DNA of 64,000 nucleotides from Rhynchonema sp. JSB1_4. Lineage: Eukaryota; Nematoda; Chromadorea; Monhysterida; Xyalidae. Positions 46,252 to 57,900 of this stretch are shown here, one piece after another. The translations under genes were made by a program, and so were the position numbers. Under the pieces are notes generated by a model that was not told the origin of the DNA, made no database searches, and saw only the letters and a list, made by a program, of their open reading frames with translations. The DNA lies in the NCBI GenBank assembly GCA_030248065.1, contig JASAMV010002279.1:62001-126000 (forward strand), read 5' to 3'. The stretch's first letter is position 1, and every line of letters begins with the position of its first letter.

Positions 46252-47962
46252 TTTACCAGCTTCAATGTGAGCGCTCCAAATTAACAAATTTGCCTGGAAA
46301 TACACGAAGCAATTTTTAGTGCGCAAGCACAGCACGCTTTGTAATACGTAAAAAACACATTTTCTAAATTTACAAGCCAGAAAGCGACGTTGGGTCTGCT
46401 CGGCAACCTGCAGATCACACGCTAAACGTGCAGTAAACGGAATGTTTTATAGCTGGAGCAACGCGGATTATGCCTGTTTATTTTCAGGTGAAAATGATTT
46501 TAGATTAGCGTCAAAGAGTGGCTGAGCCTGAATCAGGGTTCATATTTATTGAAATTTTGGACAAATTCTCCATTATTGCGACCAATAAGTGTTTGCAGGG
46601 CGTGGTGTGCACAGCAGGGTCGGACAACATGGTAAAAAATTTAGAAATACACGGTTTCCAAAACAAACTTTTTCAATTTTTTTAATTTCGGAGGGGAACA
46701 ATATTGTCTGAAACGTTCGAAAATAGTCTTTTTGAGCACAAAATTTTGTAATTTTTCTATGAGGGAATGATGCTGCTTTCTTCACAAAAATGGTTTTTCA
46801 CATCTTTGTATCTCAAAACGTTTTATTATACATGTGCCTTAACATAAGGTACCCTGCGTGTCTCTGCGGTAAGTTATGGACGACGAAGCTTCGGGCTTGC
46901 AGCATATTAAACCAGTGATGAACTCAAGCAGTCAAATTACTTCGTCAACTTACATTGCACGAGTCGTCAACTCACCCTGAATGCAATGCCATGCCAAAAA
47001 AATTTGAAACAAAATTTTATTTACTGGCTAATTTTTGTTGAGAATTGTAAACAAACAAACCGCCGTGCAGGAGAAACTCGTTAAAAACCAGACAAAATAT
47101 GAAACATGCGCAAATATGTTCGTGGTATTCGTCACATTCCGTCCATAAATGCAGAACACCTTCATTTCTTTAATCCGGTGTGCGCACATCAAATTACACA
47201 CAAATCGCTCACTGGCTTCAACTGTCATCAATTATTACAAGTTTGACGTCACGCGTAAAAGCGCACTTAAGCGAGTCTTCAATGAATTTTTGGCGGCGTT
47301 TGTCTTCTATTTCGAACATTCAAACTGGTTGTGTTTCCTGATTATAATTTCATCCTCGTCATTGCTATAAACACCTCAAATAACAATACTAAAAAAATCA
47401 TGTGTAAGATCTAATGTGTGCGCTGTTTTTGAGTTGTCAGTCACATTTTGGTAAACGTCTGCCGTGCAGTCAAATTCGTCAAAAAAGTAGACTTGCTTTT
47501 TAATATTGTGAACTAAAAAAAGTGACCAACTTTTTTCGAAAAATTTTTCTTGCAATCTTTTTTACTTTTTTAAATCCACCCCTGGCAACAGGTACATAAT
47601 TTTCTGCCATGCGGTCCAATGTTCCACAACACCAACCACAGCTCAATCAAGACTACTCGTTTCAAAAGTTGAAAATATATATCACGCATCGGGTTCACGA
47701 GTCGTATTTTTGGTTGGATAATATTCAGACTGTGTTACGATTTATGCCAAATGCCTGCACTGGAATGTCAGCTTGATTTGCTGTTCGGTCAGCGTGACCA
47801 GGTAGGCGAGCGTCGAGCTGCTTCGACCGTCGTCAGCTTCAAAGATCAGATTCACTGATCGATACGAATCACCGAATTGTGCTCTGAGTGCCTGCAAAGC
47901 GGGTGTCACTTATTTTTCGAATTCTCTGCTTTTTAAATTCCAAAAATTTTACAGCACGAAAA
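46252..47962. other. Intergenic, no gene recognised
   Basis: AT-rich; contains a decayed end of the TTGGTCGC MITE family around 46.48-46.59 kb (CAATAATGGAGAA side). Short frames on both strands have no family. Confidence 0.35.
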
Positions 47963-48751
47963 TTAGGCACTAGCCTGCCCTTGAGCATCACGGTCCAGCC
48001 AGGTGTTCGCTTTGAGTTCGACCAAATCAAACAGTTTCTTCGTTAGATCTTTCTGTTCGTCAATCTCTTCGCTTGGACGCTCCTCCGCTTCCTCCTCCTC
48101 CTCTTCTTTTGCTGCCGACACAATGTCCGGCAGCTCATCGGTGCTGGTGGTTTCGGTCGATTGTGAGAGGCCCAACATGTCCTCGTACCAGGGCGGGTAG
48201 TGGTCGGCGAGACAGATCGTGACATCACCGCGGCGTGCCGATGCATTCGAGTGGAACTGCGTGTCAATTGTGACAAGAAACTGCTTTTTTAGAAAGTGTT
48301 TGTGAGTTGTGGTGTGTGGCTTTAACTCGTTCGGGGGCAGCTATGTACTCATCTTCATCCTCAAAGACACGATTTACTATCCTCTGCGCTGACCTCGGAG
48401 CACCTGTGGCACAGTCCCTGCCGTTGCACTGCATGTGGATGCATTTCAGACAGTCCTCAATAGACACACTCTTATCGAAATGTGCGCTAACAGTGTCGCA
48501 GGTCATAGTGCACAGGCTCTTTGATCTGACGGTTTGTCACTCACTTTCGTCATCAAAATGACACATGCTGAATGGACACCCCAAAAATGAGTCCCTATAC
48601 CATTCATTCTCTAACCGGTTTGAGCATGGCAGCCAGTTGATTTGGACTGGGATCGAACACGGCGCCTTCGATGTTATCAAATACGCCATTGGCGTCACGC
48701 AATAGACCGTACGATAGACGGATGTCATCGAGCAGCACCAGTTCACCTGTA
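47963..48751 (-). CDS. Uncharacterised protein with acidic tail (3' exons)
   Basis: Last exon 48280-47963 reads from FLVTIDTQFHSNASARRGDV through CLADHYPPWYEDMLG to a Glu-rich run (KEEEEEEAEE) and a Lys/Leu helix, then stop. An upstream exon around 48400-48330 ends VFEDEDEYIAAPER in phase 0. Another around 48751-48627 reads LDDIRLSYGLLRDANGVFDN and ends MLKP in phase 0. Their exact acceptors are uncertain and the 5' end is not found. The acidic helical tail suggests an intracellular adaptor-like protein. I recognise no family. Confidence 0.4.
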
Positions 48752-49309
48752 TGCACGCAGTTACCGAAATGTTGGTATAGTAAATTTCTAATTTCCTTGC
48801 CATATACAGACACAGGAAACAAAAGGAAGCACAAGCCCCACACAGAACAACCACAGCACACAAAACAAACGCACACGGCCAGCGCCCCCCGGCCAAAAAA
48901 AAAAATAGCCGCAACTATACTACCAATGCCAAGTTGTTGTCGTTGTTATAGCAATGTTGTTAGCATTGGAGTAACTCAGGTGTCAGCAAGTTACTACTAA
49001 GCTTGCGCAGTTTGGTATTCAGTTGGCATGCTTGTGTGTTTTGGTGTGTCCGTAAACGAAGGAAGACAACACAATTGTCCACACATTTTATACTATTTTG
49101 GGTAACTGGACTTGTCCCGCTGGCTGGCCGGCTCCGTTCAGAATCGATTACACGATAAAAAGGTGAAGGCGTTCCGCAGAATTTAGGCTCCGCGAGAGAC
49201 CTACCAACAACCCGATTGCCGGCGACTCTAATGGGCAGATGCCTGTTACCCGCAGCAATTGCTGCTTCCCATTTACCGACCCTTCTCAGGGATGGAAGGC
49301 TTTGTGTAC

Positions 49310-49425
49310 CCACGACACCACTTTGATGTTGCTCCGTCCGCTGGGGTTTGATCCCGGAACTAACCAGGCCAAACGGTGGTTAGCCTGCCAGATCGGACGG
49401 GGTACACACGAGTAAACGTGGCATG
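49310..49425 (-). repeat. SINE-like fragment
   Basis: On the minus strand GGCAGGCTAACCACCG, CCGGGATCAAACCCC (B-box-like) and CGGACGGAGCAACATC follow each other. A related piece (TTGAACCCAG, TTAACCTGTCAGGCCAGACC) lies near 32.53-32.58 kb. Suggests a tRNA-derived dispersed repeat. Confidence 0.35.
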
Positions 49426-49896
49426 GGTGTCATCTATGGCGATCGTCTATCACTTTGACGTTGGTGTGTGATTTCAAAGTTCGCCGCGGAAAGGGGGCGC
49501 AATCCACCACACTTCACATCAAACTAAACTGTTGAGACAACCGAACCAACCGAGTCGTTCGAAGAGCAACACAAGTTGATCCATGTCCGTTGCGATACTT
49601 GAGTCGCGCCCAACCTCCAGGTCCAAACATTTCAGTCGTTGAAATCTGAAGTACAGAATCAACAGATAATGCAGGATTATGTCTTTGCGTTTGATGTTTT
49701 CGGCGATGTTTCATCTATGCGAGCATAACACCAGCTCTCAACGGGTGTTCCTTCGGGTCTTCTAATGCATTATTCGCACTGACGATGACCTGGTGATTAA
49801 TTATGATGTTCTCATGAACAGAAGACACTTTACATCAGGTGTTGCATTGCGGTGTAGGTAAATATGCAACCAAGAGTTGCCCCAAGATATCAACAG

Positions 49897-51671
49897 TCAC
49901 CTGGTCAAATGTAATTCGTCGATGAACGAAATGAGACTTGTGTCGCTGTCGATGGTGGCTTCTTGGCTGATTTCGTAGATTTCGAGCGTGGCACCGAGAT
50001 GTGACGTCAGCTCGATCACCTGCGTTTCGAGATTCACTCTCGTGTGATGGTGGAACGAAACTTGCTTATTAGCGACATAAAATGCCTGACAACAACCTTT
50101 TATGCTAATATATCATAGCGACGGTGGCAAATCTCTAAATATAAACCCTTGATTGAATCAGATGAAGTCAAGGTTGGACAGGAGTTTGACTCAATCAAAC
50201 AGCAAGCTGAATCAAAAACAATTCAGCATTCTTTCTCAAACCTGATCGGCAATGTCATTGAATTTTGTGTGCGGACCTTGAATGGTGAATGCGGTCATAT
50301 TCTGTATCGGATGACGTTTCATGGCATTGATCAGCTGTCAAAGATAAGCACATTTCACAAACATTGTGTAATCGAACGGGTCTTTCTGTTCCACACGAGG
50401 GAGGGGTACTTGGTTGTACCGTACCCATATTATAATGTATATCTGTCATGTCCAATCAAGTTAAAAAGTCGGTCTTTATTTGGAAATCCAGCGGCTGTCG
50501 ATCGTGTCAGTTTGAAAGGGATAACGTCGGGACGCGCGCCATTACAAACACCGACTTTTAGCCTGACTACCTTAAAGTTACTGACAAGCTTCTTGACAAA
50601 CCTAAATAACATGAATATATTAACAAACATCAAAAGCACACAAGTTGTGTAAACCGACCGATTTGAGCCACTGTCGCGCCGTTTCGACTGCGATCTGAGG
50701 TCCCCTGTAGCCACACACGGCACGACAACACACGTCCAGCACATCGGCACGTGCGACAACTCTACCGATCGCGTCAACGAAGTCGTCGTCGTTGAGTGGT
50801 GGCGCCTGCGAGTGCAGTTCAGGCCAAAAAAATATGGCAAATCAGTCTCCGGGTTAGATTGAGACTGGCTGTTGTTGTGGGTATATTTCACCTGGGTGTT
50901 CGTGGAACGCGTGTCTATGGTCTGCAAGAACTGGCTATGGCACACGCGGGTGTGCCCGAGCAAACTTGTCTCATGAAACCAACGATAAGATCGTCGGCGG
51001 CGACAATCGCCTCCGCATACTTTGTATTATTCTGTCGAAACCTGTCGAAACAATACGTACGTTGTGCGACGCCTGCAACGCGACCGATTTGACGTTGATG
51101 CACTTTGACAGCAACCGATCGACCTTCAGCCAATTGGTGACATGACTCAAATTGATGACCAGCTCGCGACCACAGAATTGACAACACAAGGAGACGCGAT
51201 AGGGTCGGGACTTGTTGACTGCAACCAAACTGCATATTGATTGTGGTATTCTCATCATTCGAAAAGTTCGCGCTTTTCGCGGACACGAAGACTGGCAGCC
51301 GATGTCGGCTAATTGTGATGTGGTCAACTCAGGTAGTCAACTTTGGCCGTCAACCCAAAACCGGCCCTGAATGGGCTCGAAGGTATATAAGTACACAAGG
51401 CATTAGGGAAGAGTTGACGACCTCAGTTGACAACATGATTTTGGGCAGTGGTAATCTCGACCAGCACTATGTAGATGGTGTCCGCTGGGAAAAACACTAC
51501 AAACGAAGAAAAACACTGTGCCATCAACTCGTTCAACCTACCTTTGTTTCTGTTAGCTGTGAACGTCACTTTGCGAATGTTGCGCCAGGTGTGTTGCACG
51601 GCCGCGTTGAATCGACGACCGACGAGTGATAGCGCCATTTTGGTCTTCAGATCTTCACCGCCGTTTTTGTC
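49897..51671 (-). CDS. F-box-like protein (5' end not found)
   Basis: Supported exons: 51671-51542, 51218-51061, about 51031-50966, 50805-50659, 50334-50242 and a last exon from about 50020 to the stop at 49897. The first reads KMALSLVGRRFNAAVQHTWR, which fits the second half of an F-box (CxLVCRRFNxxxxxxxWR). After it comes NKSRPYRVSLCCQFCGREL and HVTNWLKVDRLLSKC, then helix/strand alternation typical of the variable region of nematode F-box proteins. F-box proteins join substrates to SCF ubiquitin ligases. The proposed intron between 51061 and 51031 would be only 29 bases, too short to be normal; a 10-bp tandem duplication (CTGTCGAAAC twice) lies there, so the local model or the sequence is doubtful. 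Confidence 0.45.
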
Positions 51672-52992
51672 CTGAGGACGTGAGCATAGGGAATGTAAAG
51701 CAGCAATAATTTTGTTGGAATCTTGTCTGAAACGCCGTGAAGCTATGGCACATAGGGCGACGAATATAGATATTGAGTCAAAAGCTGACATGAATGCCAT
51801 ATTCAATGATTTGGAGCAGAATCTCGTTTGGTAGATTATTGATGTTTGTGGTTGATGTGGTGTCCGTTGATGCAGTCTAAAACATTGGAAATATTGTGTG
51901 ATTTCGCTCAGTGATCGGTTGATTAGCATACTTGAAGATTGTCATAATTTTTTTCAAATCAGAAAAAATCGTAAAATTGTTCAGCATGCCACAAAACACA
52001 AACCGAATTTGATGGTGGTTGGTCAGAATATGACATGATGTTCTGGTGTTGTGGTTGTGAGAATGTAGATTTGTAAGAAAAAGCAATTCGGTTGGCTTGT
52101 TCTATGCAAAAATGATTGATTCAGTCTTTGTCTTTGGTTTTCAGGTATTATTGTCAAACAAAGTGGTACGGGCTAATGTGAAATGGCCGAAATGGCTTCA
52201 AACCCTGTGTCTTTTATTTCTCCGTGTAGTGCGATATGCAGTGAATGAAAGCGACGAAAGCCTGCAGCCGCCCATTGGTTTTCGGCCGAACACTCCGATG
52301 CATGACCAGTGCACCCATTCTTCCCCTACGTGCCCTCACTGAGTGTGAATATCAACAAGAGAGTGCATTCAAGGCTGGCCTGGGCACGCCACAATTAAGA
52401 GGGCCACTATACGTGACTATCAGTACACACCACCCTGCGTCAACCGACCGTGTTGGGGCTTGAGTGCACGCGGGTCCCGCACGATACAAGTGATGGTGAT
52501 ACAAGCGATGATACAAGAAGGATAAACGATGCGGCAGTCAGTGGGAGATGGATAGAAATACCTGTATGTTCACTGAAGTGAACCAAAAAGGGTACGCCAA
52601 AAAATGATGGTTTAGCCCCAATAAACACTATCCGTACTGCAACGAATACGCTTTGCAAATTGCAGTTTTCTTTTTTATCAGTGGCCAATGGATTTCTTCA
52701 AGGCTTGTTGTTGATTTAGCACCTGACCCCGATAATGTTTGTTTGATGAACACCTCATTCGTTGTTGGGCCTGAGTTTGCCGGGTATTCAGAAATAAGTG
52801 TTTTGTTTTTTACCGTTGTTGCGAGTTGTATACTTCAGTCCAACATAAACATGCGCATGTTGATTTCAAACTAGTTTTCGAACCACTTCTGTCCACTTTA
52901 CACTATGCAAACGCGTGCATATATTTTAAGTTGCACTTGCATTTTTGCACTTTTACATCGCACGCTCCATGTTCAAACCATGCATGCGTTGT

Positions 52993-53358
52993 TCACATCC
53001 ACTCCACAAATTTTAACCAATCTTGAGCCAAAAGTGCCGTGGGTTTCATTGCGTTTAAGAACGACGTTTGTGGTTCAGTGCTTCTGCTGTTTTTCTCAAT
53101 TCTTCGTTTCAGAGTACCGTTCATCCACAAAATTCCACACCAGCAAGAATCACCAGATTTCATGGCCAATCGACGTGGCTGCCGCGTCAAGAAATAAACG
53201 CCACTCAACAAATGTGTGAATAACATCGGCAGTATTAATCTCGAAATCGAAAAATCAACCGGGAACTTCGGGTTGGTGTTGCGCCGCCGGAAATACTGCT
53301 TGAAAACATATGCCGTAGATACTGGGGGGACTGAACATAAAACGAAAAAAAGAATCAT
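52993..53358 (-). CDS. Open frame with hydrophobic N terminus, uncertain
   Basis: A 121-codon frame starts MILFFVLCSVPPVSTAY, has a second hydrophobic stretch LILPMLFTHLLSGVYF and a Cys/Trp motif WCGILWMNG. An acceptor-like GTGTCCCAG lies 20 bases upstream of the ATG. The last third is polar and may be intron read-through. No family recognised. Confidence 0.3.
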   Translation of the reverse strand: MILFFVLCSVPPVSTAYVFKQYFRRRNTNPKFPVDFSISRLILPMLFTHLLSGVYFLTRQPRRLAMKSGDSCWCGILWMNGTLKRRIEKNSRSTEPQTSFLNAMKPTALLAQDWLKFVEWM

Positions 53359-53440
53359 TCGAAGCCAGCCTTCCTGGGACACGGGCGGAGGGAGGGTGTT
53401 ACGCGAGCCTGTTTTCTCGTGTTTATTCGCAATCCGTCCT

Positions 53441-53512
53441 GTGTCCGCACACGGACGAGACCTGGCACCTCGCCCATTTGTGAAAACAGGCCGAACGCAC
53501 TGCTGTTGCTTA
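53441..53512 (+). ncRNA. Hammerhead-like repeat copy
   Basis: GGACGAGACCTGGCACCTCGCCC is followed by AACAGGCCGAACGCACTGCTG. The same element lies complete at 53672, in direct orientation 230 bp away. Confidence 0.35.
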
Positions 53513-53671
53513 TATCGTGTAACATGCCAGTGTCGAGTGTGGCAGACATGAGGAGATGATTGGTCGACCCGTTGCTCTCTCTCACTGACATGCACTTTTG
53601 TACACAGCAACTGGATGTTTGCCATAAGAACCGCTCGTGGTGCCTTTTGGACGTCAATTGGCCAGAGGTGG

Positions 53672-53750
53672 TCGCACACTGACGAGGCCTGGCACCTCGC
53701 CCGTCTGTGAAAACAGGTCGAAACGGGTAAAACTCCGTTGCTGTGTCCCA
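53672..53750 (+). ncRNA. Hammerhead-ribozyme-like repeat, best copy
   Basis: CTGACGA (53679-53685) is followed by GGCCTG (53686-53691), a 22-base loop, CAGGTC (53714-53719) and GAAAC (53720-53724). GGCCTG and CAGGTC pair with one wobble. Then CGG and CCG form a short hairpin (stem III-like) before TTGCTGTG, which pairs with the CACA just before CTGACGA as stem I would. The order matches hammerhead CUGANGA, stem II, GAAA, stem III, stem I. The residue that should be U16.1 before the cleavage site is not U in this pairing register, so activity is unproven. Confidence 0.5.
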
Positions 53751-53758
53751 TCAGACTG

Positions 53759-53768
53759 TTCTTTGCAG
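53759..53768 (+). promoter_or_regulatory. Probable trans-splice acceptor
   Basis: TTCTTTGCAG ends two bases before the ATG at 53770 with no coding exon joining from upstream. Confidence 0.45.
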
Positions 53769-53769
53769 C

Positions 53770-53997
53770 ATGACAGCGATGATGATCCCGATGGCGTCAC
53801 ACGACAGCACCATTTTCTCTGACACCAATCCCACTCAACAAGCCATCGCCATCGGCATCGTAGCGACGAGTTTCACCATCATCATAATTGTGCTCTGTTT
53901 CTCGATTGTGGCCACCCTGTATGTTTGGATCAGCGAACTCCGTCAGCGACGACGGGACAGACTGATACAATCCACTTATCCAATGTACGGCGCATGA
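53770..53997 (+). CDS. Small single-pass membrane protein
   Basis: A single-exon frame of 75 residues. Residues 1-25 are polar, residues 26-53 form one strong membrane span (IGIVATSFTIIIIVLCFSI), and the tail is basic (RQRRRDR), giving N-out/C-in topology by the positive-inside rule. It ends YPMYGA. It follows a splice acceptor directly. It could instead be the last exon of a receptor whose ectodomain exons I cannot see. The stop is followed within 15 bases by CTGATGTTTCATC. Confidence 0.5.
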   Translation: MTAMMIPMASHDSTIFSDTNPTQQAIAIGIVATSFTIIIIVLCFSIVATLYVWISELRQRRRDRLIQSTYPMYGA

Positions 53998-54941
53998 CAC
54001 GGCTGGCTGATGTTTCATCAAGTGGTGGTACTAGGGATACGGGTATTATTATTGGCCGGCTGTATAGTAAATTTGGTGATCGAATCGAATCGGTCCGTCT
54101 ACGGACTTTTCTTGTTAGAATGATATCCGAAGAAATATTAACTCAACAAAAAAGCGGTCAGTGGACCACGACATGACCGATCGGACACGACCAGGAAGTT
54201 TGACGCCGGTCAGAATGACCGATCATGTTTACAGTCCGTTCATACATAATTTATCCGTTTATAAATATACATACATGTCGTCTTTCACTAGCGCAGTACT
54301 AAATACCTTAGATGAGACTTTCTGATATTTATAATTCTCAAGGAAAATACATAAATATCATAAAACTCAGATATGTGTGCATTTGGCGTGATTTCACAAG
54401 GGTTAAGTGAGATAATAGGTACATATTCACAAAGCCACATGACAGACGCAGACCAATGATAACCCTCGTTTTAAGTGTTTTGTGCAGGGCAGAATAATTG
54501 ACTTACGCACCAATGGGCGGAGCGTTGAATGCACGCAACAACTATCCTACAGTTGGCCTGTCAAAATTGTATTGTGAACAGACAAACACATGAAGACACA
54601 ACGTGGTGCGCAAGGTGAGATCACATTTAAACATAATTTCCTGCATTGACTATTCGACCATGGGATCGATTACATAATACTGACTAGGTATACCAAAAAA
54701 AGACTGACTAAAAGTGCACATACATAAGTAGCGTTCAGAAACAATATCATACAAACACAGGTCTATCCGGTACAGGGTTCTTCAAATTTGGCCCAGGTGC
54801 CATGGCGCCCAGGTCTCCGACTCTTAGGTGCCAAGAAGACGTTCTGGCACCTAAATGGGCTAAAACCACCAAAAATGCAGAAGGTGCCAGATTTCAAGAT
54901 TTAGGCGCGATGGTACCAGTAAAAAGAACACTGATCCGGAC

Positions 54942-57900
54942 TCAGACCAGAAACGGACTGTCGATCACCGCAGCGCCGGCCATGATACCGCCCTCATCGG
55001 TGCTCACTGGTTTGGTACGCAACACATGACCACCCACCTGAATAACGTAGAATATTGGTGCCGTTTCTGCAATCTAACCCCGCATAAAAATAAGGGATGC
55101 GAGAGCATTGTGTAACTGTTGTATTTAGCAAATTATTGAAAAAAAATTAATTTGGAGTTCTGTCTACGCCTAATAAAACGATGCACGGTCTGCTACCCTC
55201 GTTTATCTCGACATGCTTTAGAGCACCCAGGCTTCGGTAGTTATATCGGTTATTCAATTTCCAGTTTCATACAGGATGCTAATTGGTGAGTTGGGTGACC
55301 AAAGTTGTGGCGGATCCAACTTTTGGCCAACGGAAGGACCAAATCCAAAGTCATTTTTATCTATTGATTGTTCCATTTTGAAAAGCCATTTTTATCCAGT
55401 GCTTGTTCGTAGGTTGGCGATTTTCAAAAATGTGACCACGCGCGCGAAATTTTGGCACTGTTTGCGCGCGCGACCCCCAAATTTGACTGGAAATGGTGCA
55501 TCTGACGCGCGAATCCTGCGATTTAGGGGTGCTGTTTTCCTTCCGAAACTGTGGCCCCATCATTGGCCAATCTGACAGAAGGGGACATGGGCACGTGGCC
55601 CTCTTGAACGATAGTATCGTTAATCGTGCAAAGCCCTTTTCACTATTTAGCGGGTCAAGGTGACTGAAACAGGATTAACTGTGTTCACAATAATCTAGAA
55701 AACCTATTATACGACCAACCACATTTCTTCGTATCCACGCTTGGGTCACATCACCCAGCAGATAGCCATACACGCCAAGTTCACTGACCACGTCTTGCAA
55801 TACCGGCAGCTCGGTCGGGTTGGCTGGGTTCGAGCGCAGTAGGTAGTTCTGGGAAAAGTGAACGGAAACTGAATTACTAAAGACACAAATTATTTAACAA
55901 AAACAAAATGAAAAAATAAAACCGACTTTCTGTCTGAAAGGCTCGATCTTCTCCATGAGAATATACGCAGCCCGTTCATCCGGGCGCATCACTTTTAGTT
56001 TCTCCACAATTTGCACGCCGTAAATGTTGCATCCACCGCCCTCCAGTTGGGGTTTGAGAACGAACGACTGAAAAAGACAAAGTTATGTGAATAAATGGTC
56101 TACCTTTTTATAGAAACATGATCGGGGCATTATTTTCGGTACCCTTCCACTATAAACAGGGGCAGACGAGGGCTCAATCGCCACCGCGTCCGGATGCGGT
56201 CAACGGGATGTATATGGCGATGTCTCGTTCGATACGCATTCACGTCAGCCTGGGGACGCCAGCTACGTCGCTAAATGGTGGTACACGGAAGTGGCGGACA
56301 ATCATCAATACACCATCTGTTCTGGACTGTCGACAACATGGACTGATGCCAATATGCCCTCTGCATTGCCGTTTGACGTGGGCGAGGATTAATGCATAAT
56401 TTTCAGTTCTTTTAACATGTCCTGTGATCTGTCCTGATGTCCGTGACTCTTTCTCTCCCCTTGGTGCTTTATGTAGCTTTTATTTGTTGTAGTTTTGTTA
56501 TAACCAGTGTTGTAACTATTTTTATTTCCGTAATTGTTCCACCCGGTCTTGTAACCGTGCTTCTATTACTAACTTACGTGCATGGTTTTATGCGTCATTG
56601 AGAGCAATAAACCAACCAACGAGGGTGGCACTGCACACAGCGATATAATGCAAATTGGGAACCAAAAGTGTCGGGCATTACACGGACGGCTCAGTTTATT
56701 TGAAGGCAAGGCTTAGAGTTTTTTCTTTACACTATTTCTTGTTTGTTCTTGCGGTACATGCTGTACATTAGAGGTTCACCTTCAAGGTTTATACTGAACA
56801 GAGTGAGGTTTCGCGTGCTGATTAAACTTGATGAAGATCAATATCCAACCTGCGGTTTTTCCATCGCACGTTTCACAACACTGTCAGTTTCGGGATCCGA
56901 CGGTGACAGGCCCCACAAACCGGCAAATGTTTCACGCACTGCCCGCGAGTGTAACTGCAGATCAGTCTCATTCTTGTGCACAAACGACAGATAATGCTCG
57001 ACCAGACCCGCGCCGGACAAAACCTGTAATATTGACATTGTTTGAAGCATAAATGGAAATGTTTCAAACGGAATCCGTAAGATCAGCTGTCGGGCAGACA
57101 ATGGATCGAATTCCCGGAAACGCTTGCGCGCAATCCTTGCACTGGCGCAATCCGATTGTATTATACAACTCAATTGTGCAATCAAGAAGGACCATCCAAA
57201 TGGGCCAGTGGATCGTGCAATCCATTTGCAATCACTTTGCATACGGGACTTTGAGCTTCGAGAAATCGATTTTGCTTGCGGCTTGCGATAATTCCACCCA
57301 AAATGTCAACTACAACGTCAGAATCATTAAAAATATCATGGAAAATCTGAAATATACGAGTTTATTATCAAGCAAAGCATGCAGAGTACTCGAGAACCGC
57401 TACCCACAAATGTGAATAGCCAACTCACTGACACTGTGTAAGCATCAGCTGTCTCGCGCTGTGCGCAAGTCAGTTCTTCGCTGCTCCCAACAGGAGAAAA
57501 TTTCAAACTCATGCGCAAATTCAAAATTTCAACAATTACGAAACATCACCGAACCTGTTGTATCTTTTTCGTATTCGCCAATTGTAATCCGATCCAGGGG
57601 CATTTGATCGCCGCTGACCGTTCAATGCGTAACCGGGCGTCCCACTCCCGTTCTGATGTGTAATGAGTCGGCACGTAACCGGCACGGAAATACACAACGC
57701 CAATCTCACTGCCGGATTGACGATCCGTTAATTGACGCGTGGATTCGTCGAGGTGAAGTCTGCACGCAGAAGGATAAATGTCAGCGCTTTACAGTTGATG
57801 TGAGCCATTGGCCGCCACTCTACAGTTTCAATGTAACAACGCGATTGAGATAATGTTTCAACTGGCCAACCATCATCTTTGTGACGACCATGGTTCTAGA

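Noticed and set aside
50149..50652. 167-codon plus-strand frame
   Set aside because: It lies opposite supported exons of the F-box-like gene and has no family or splice support.
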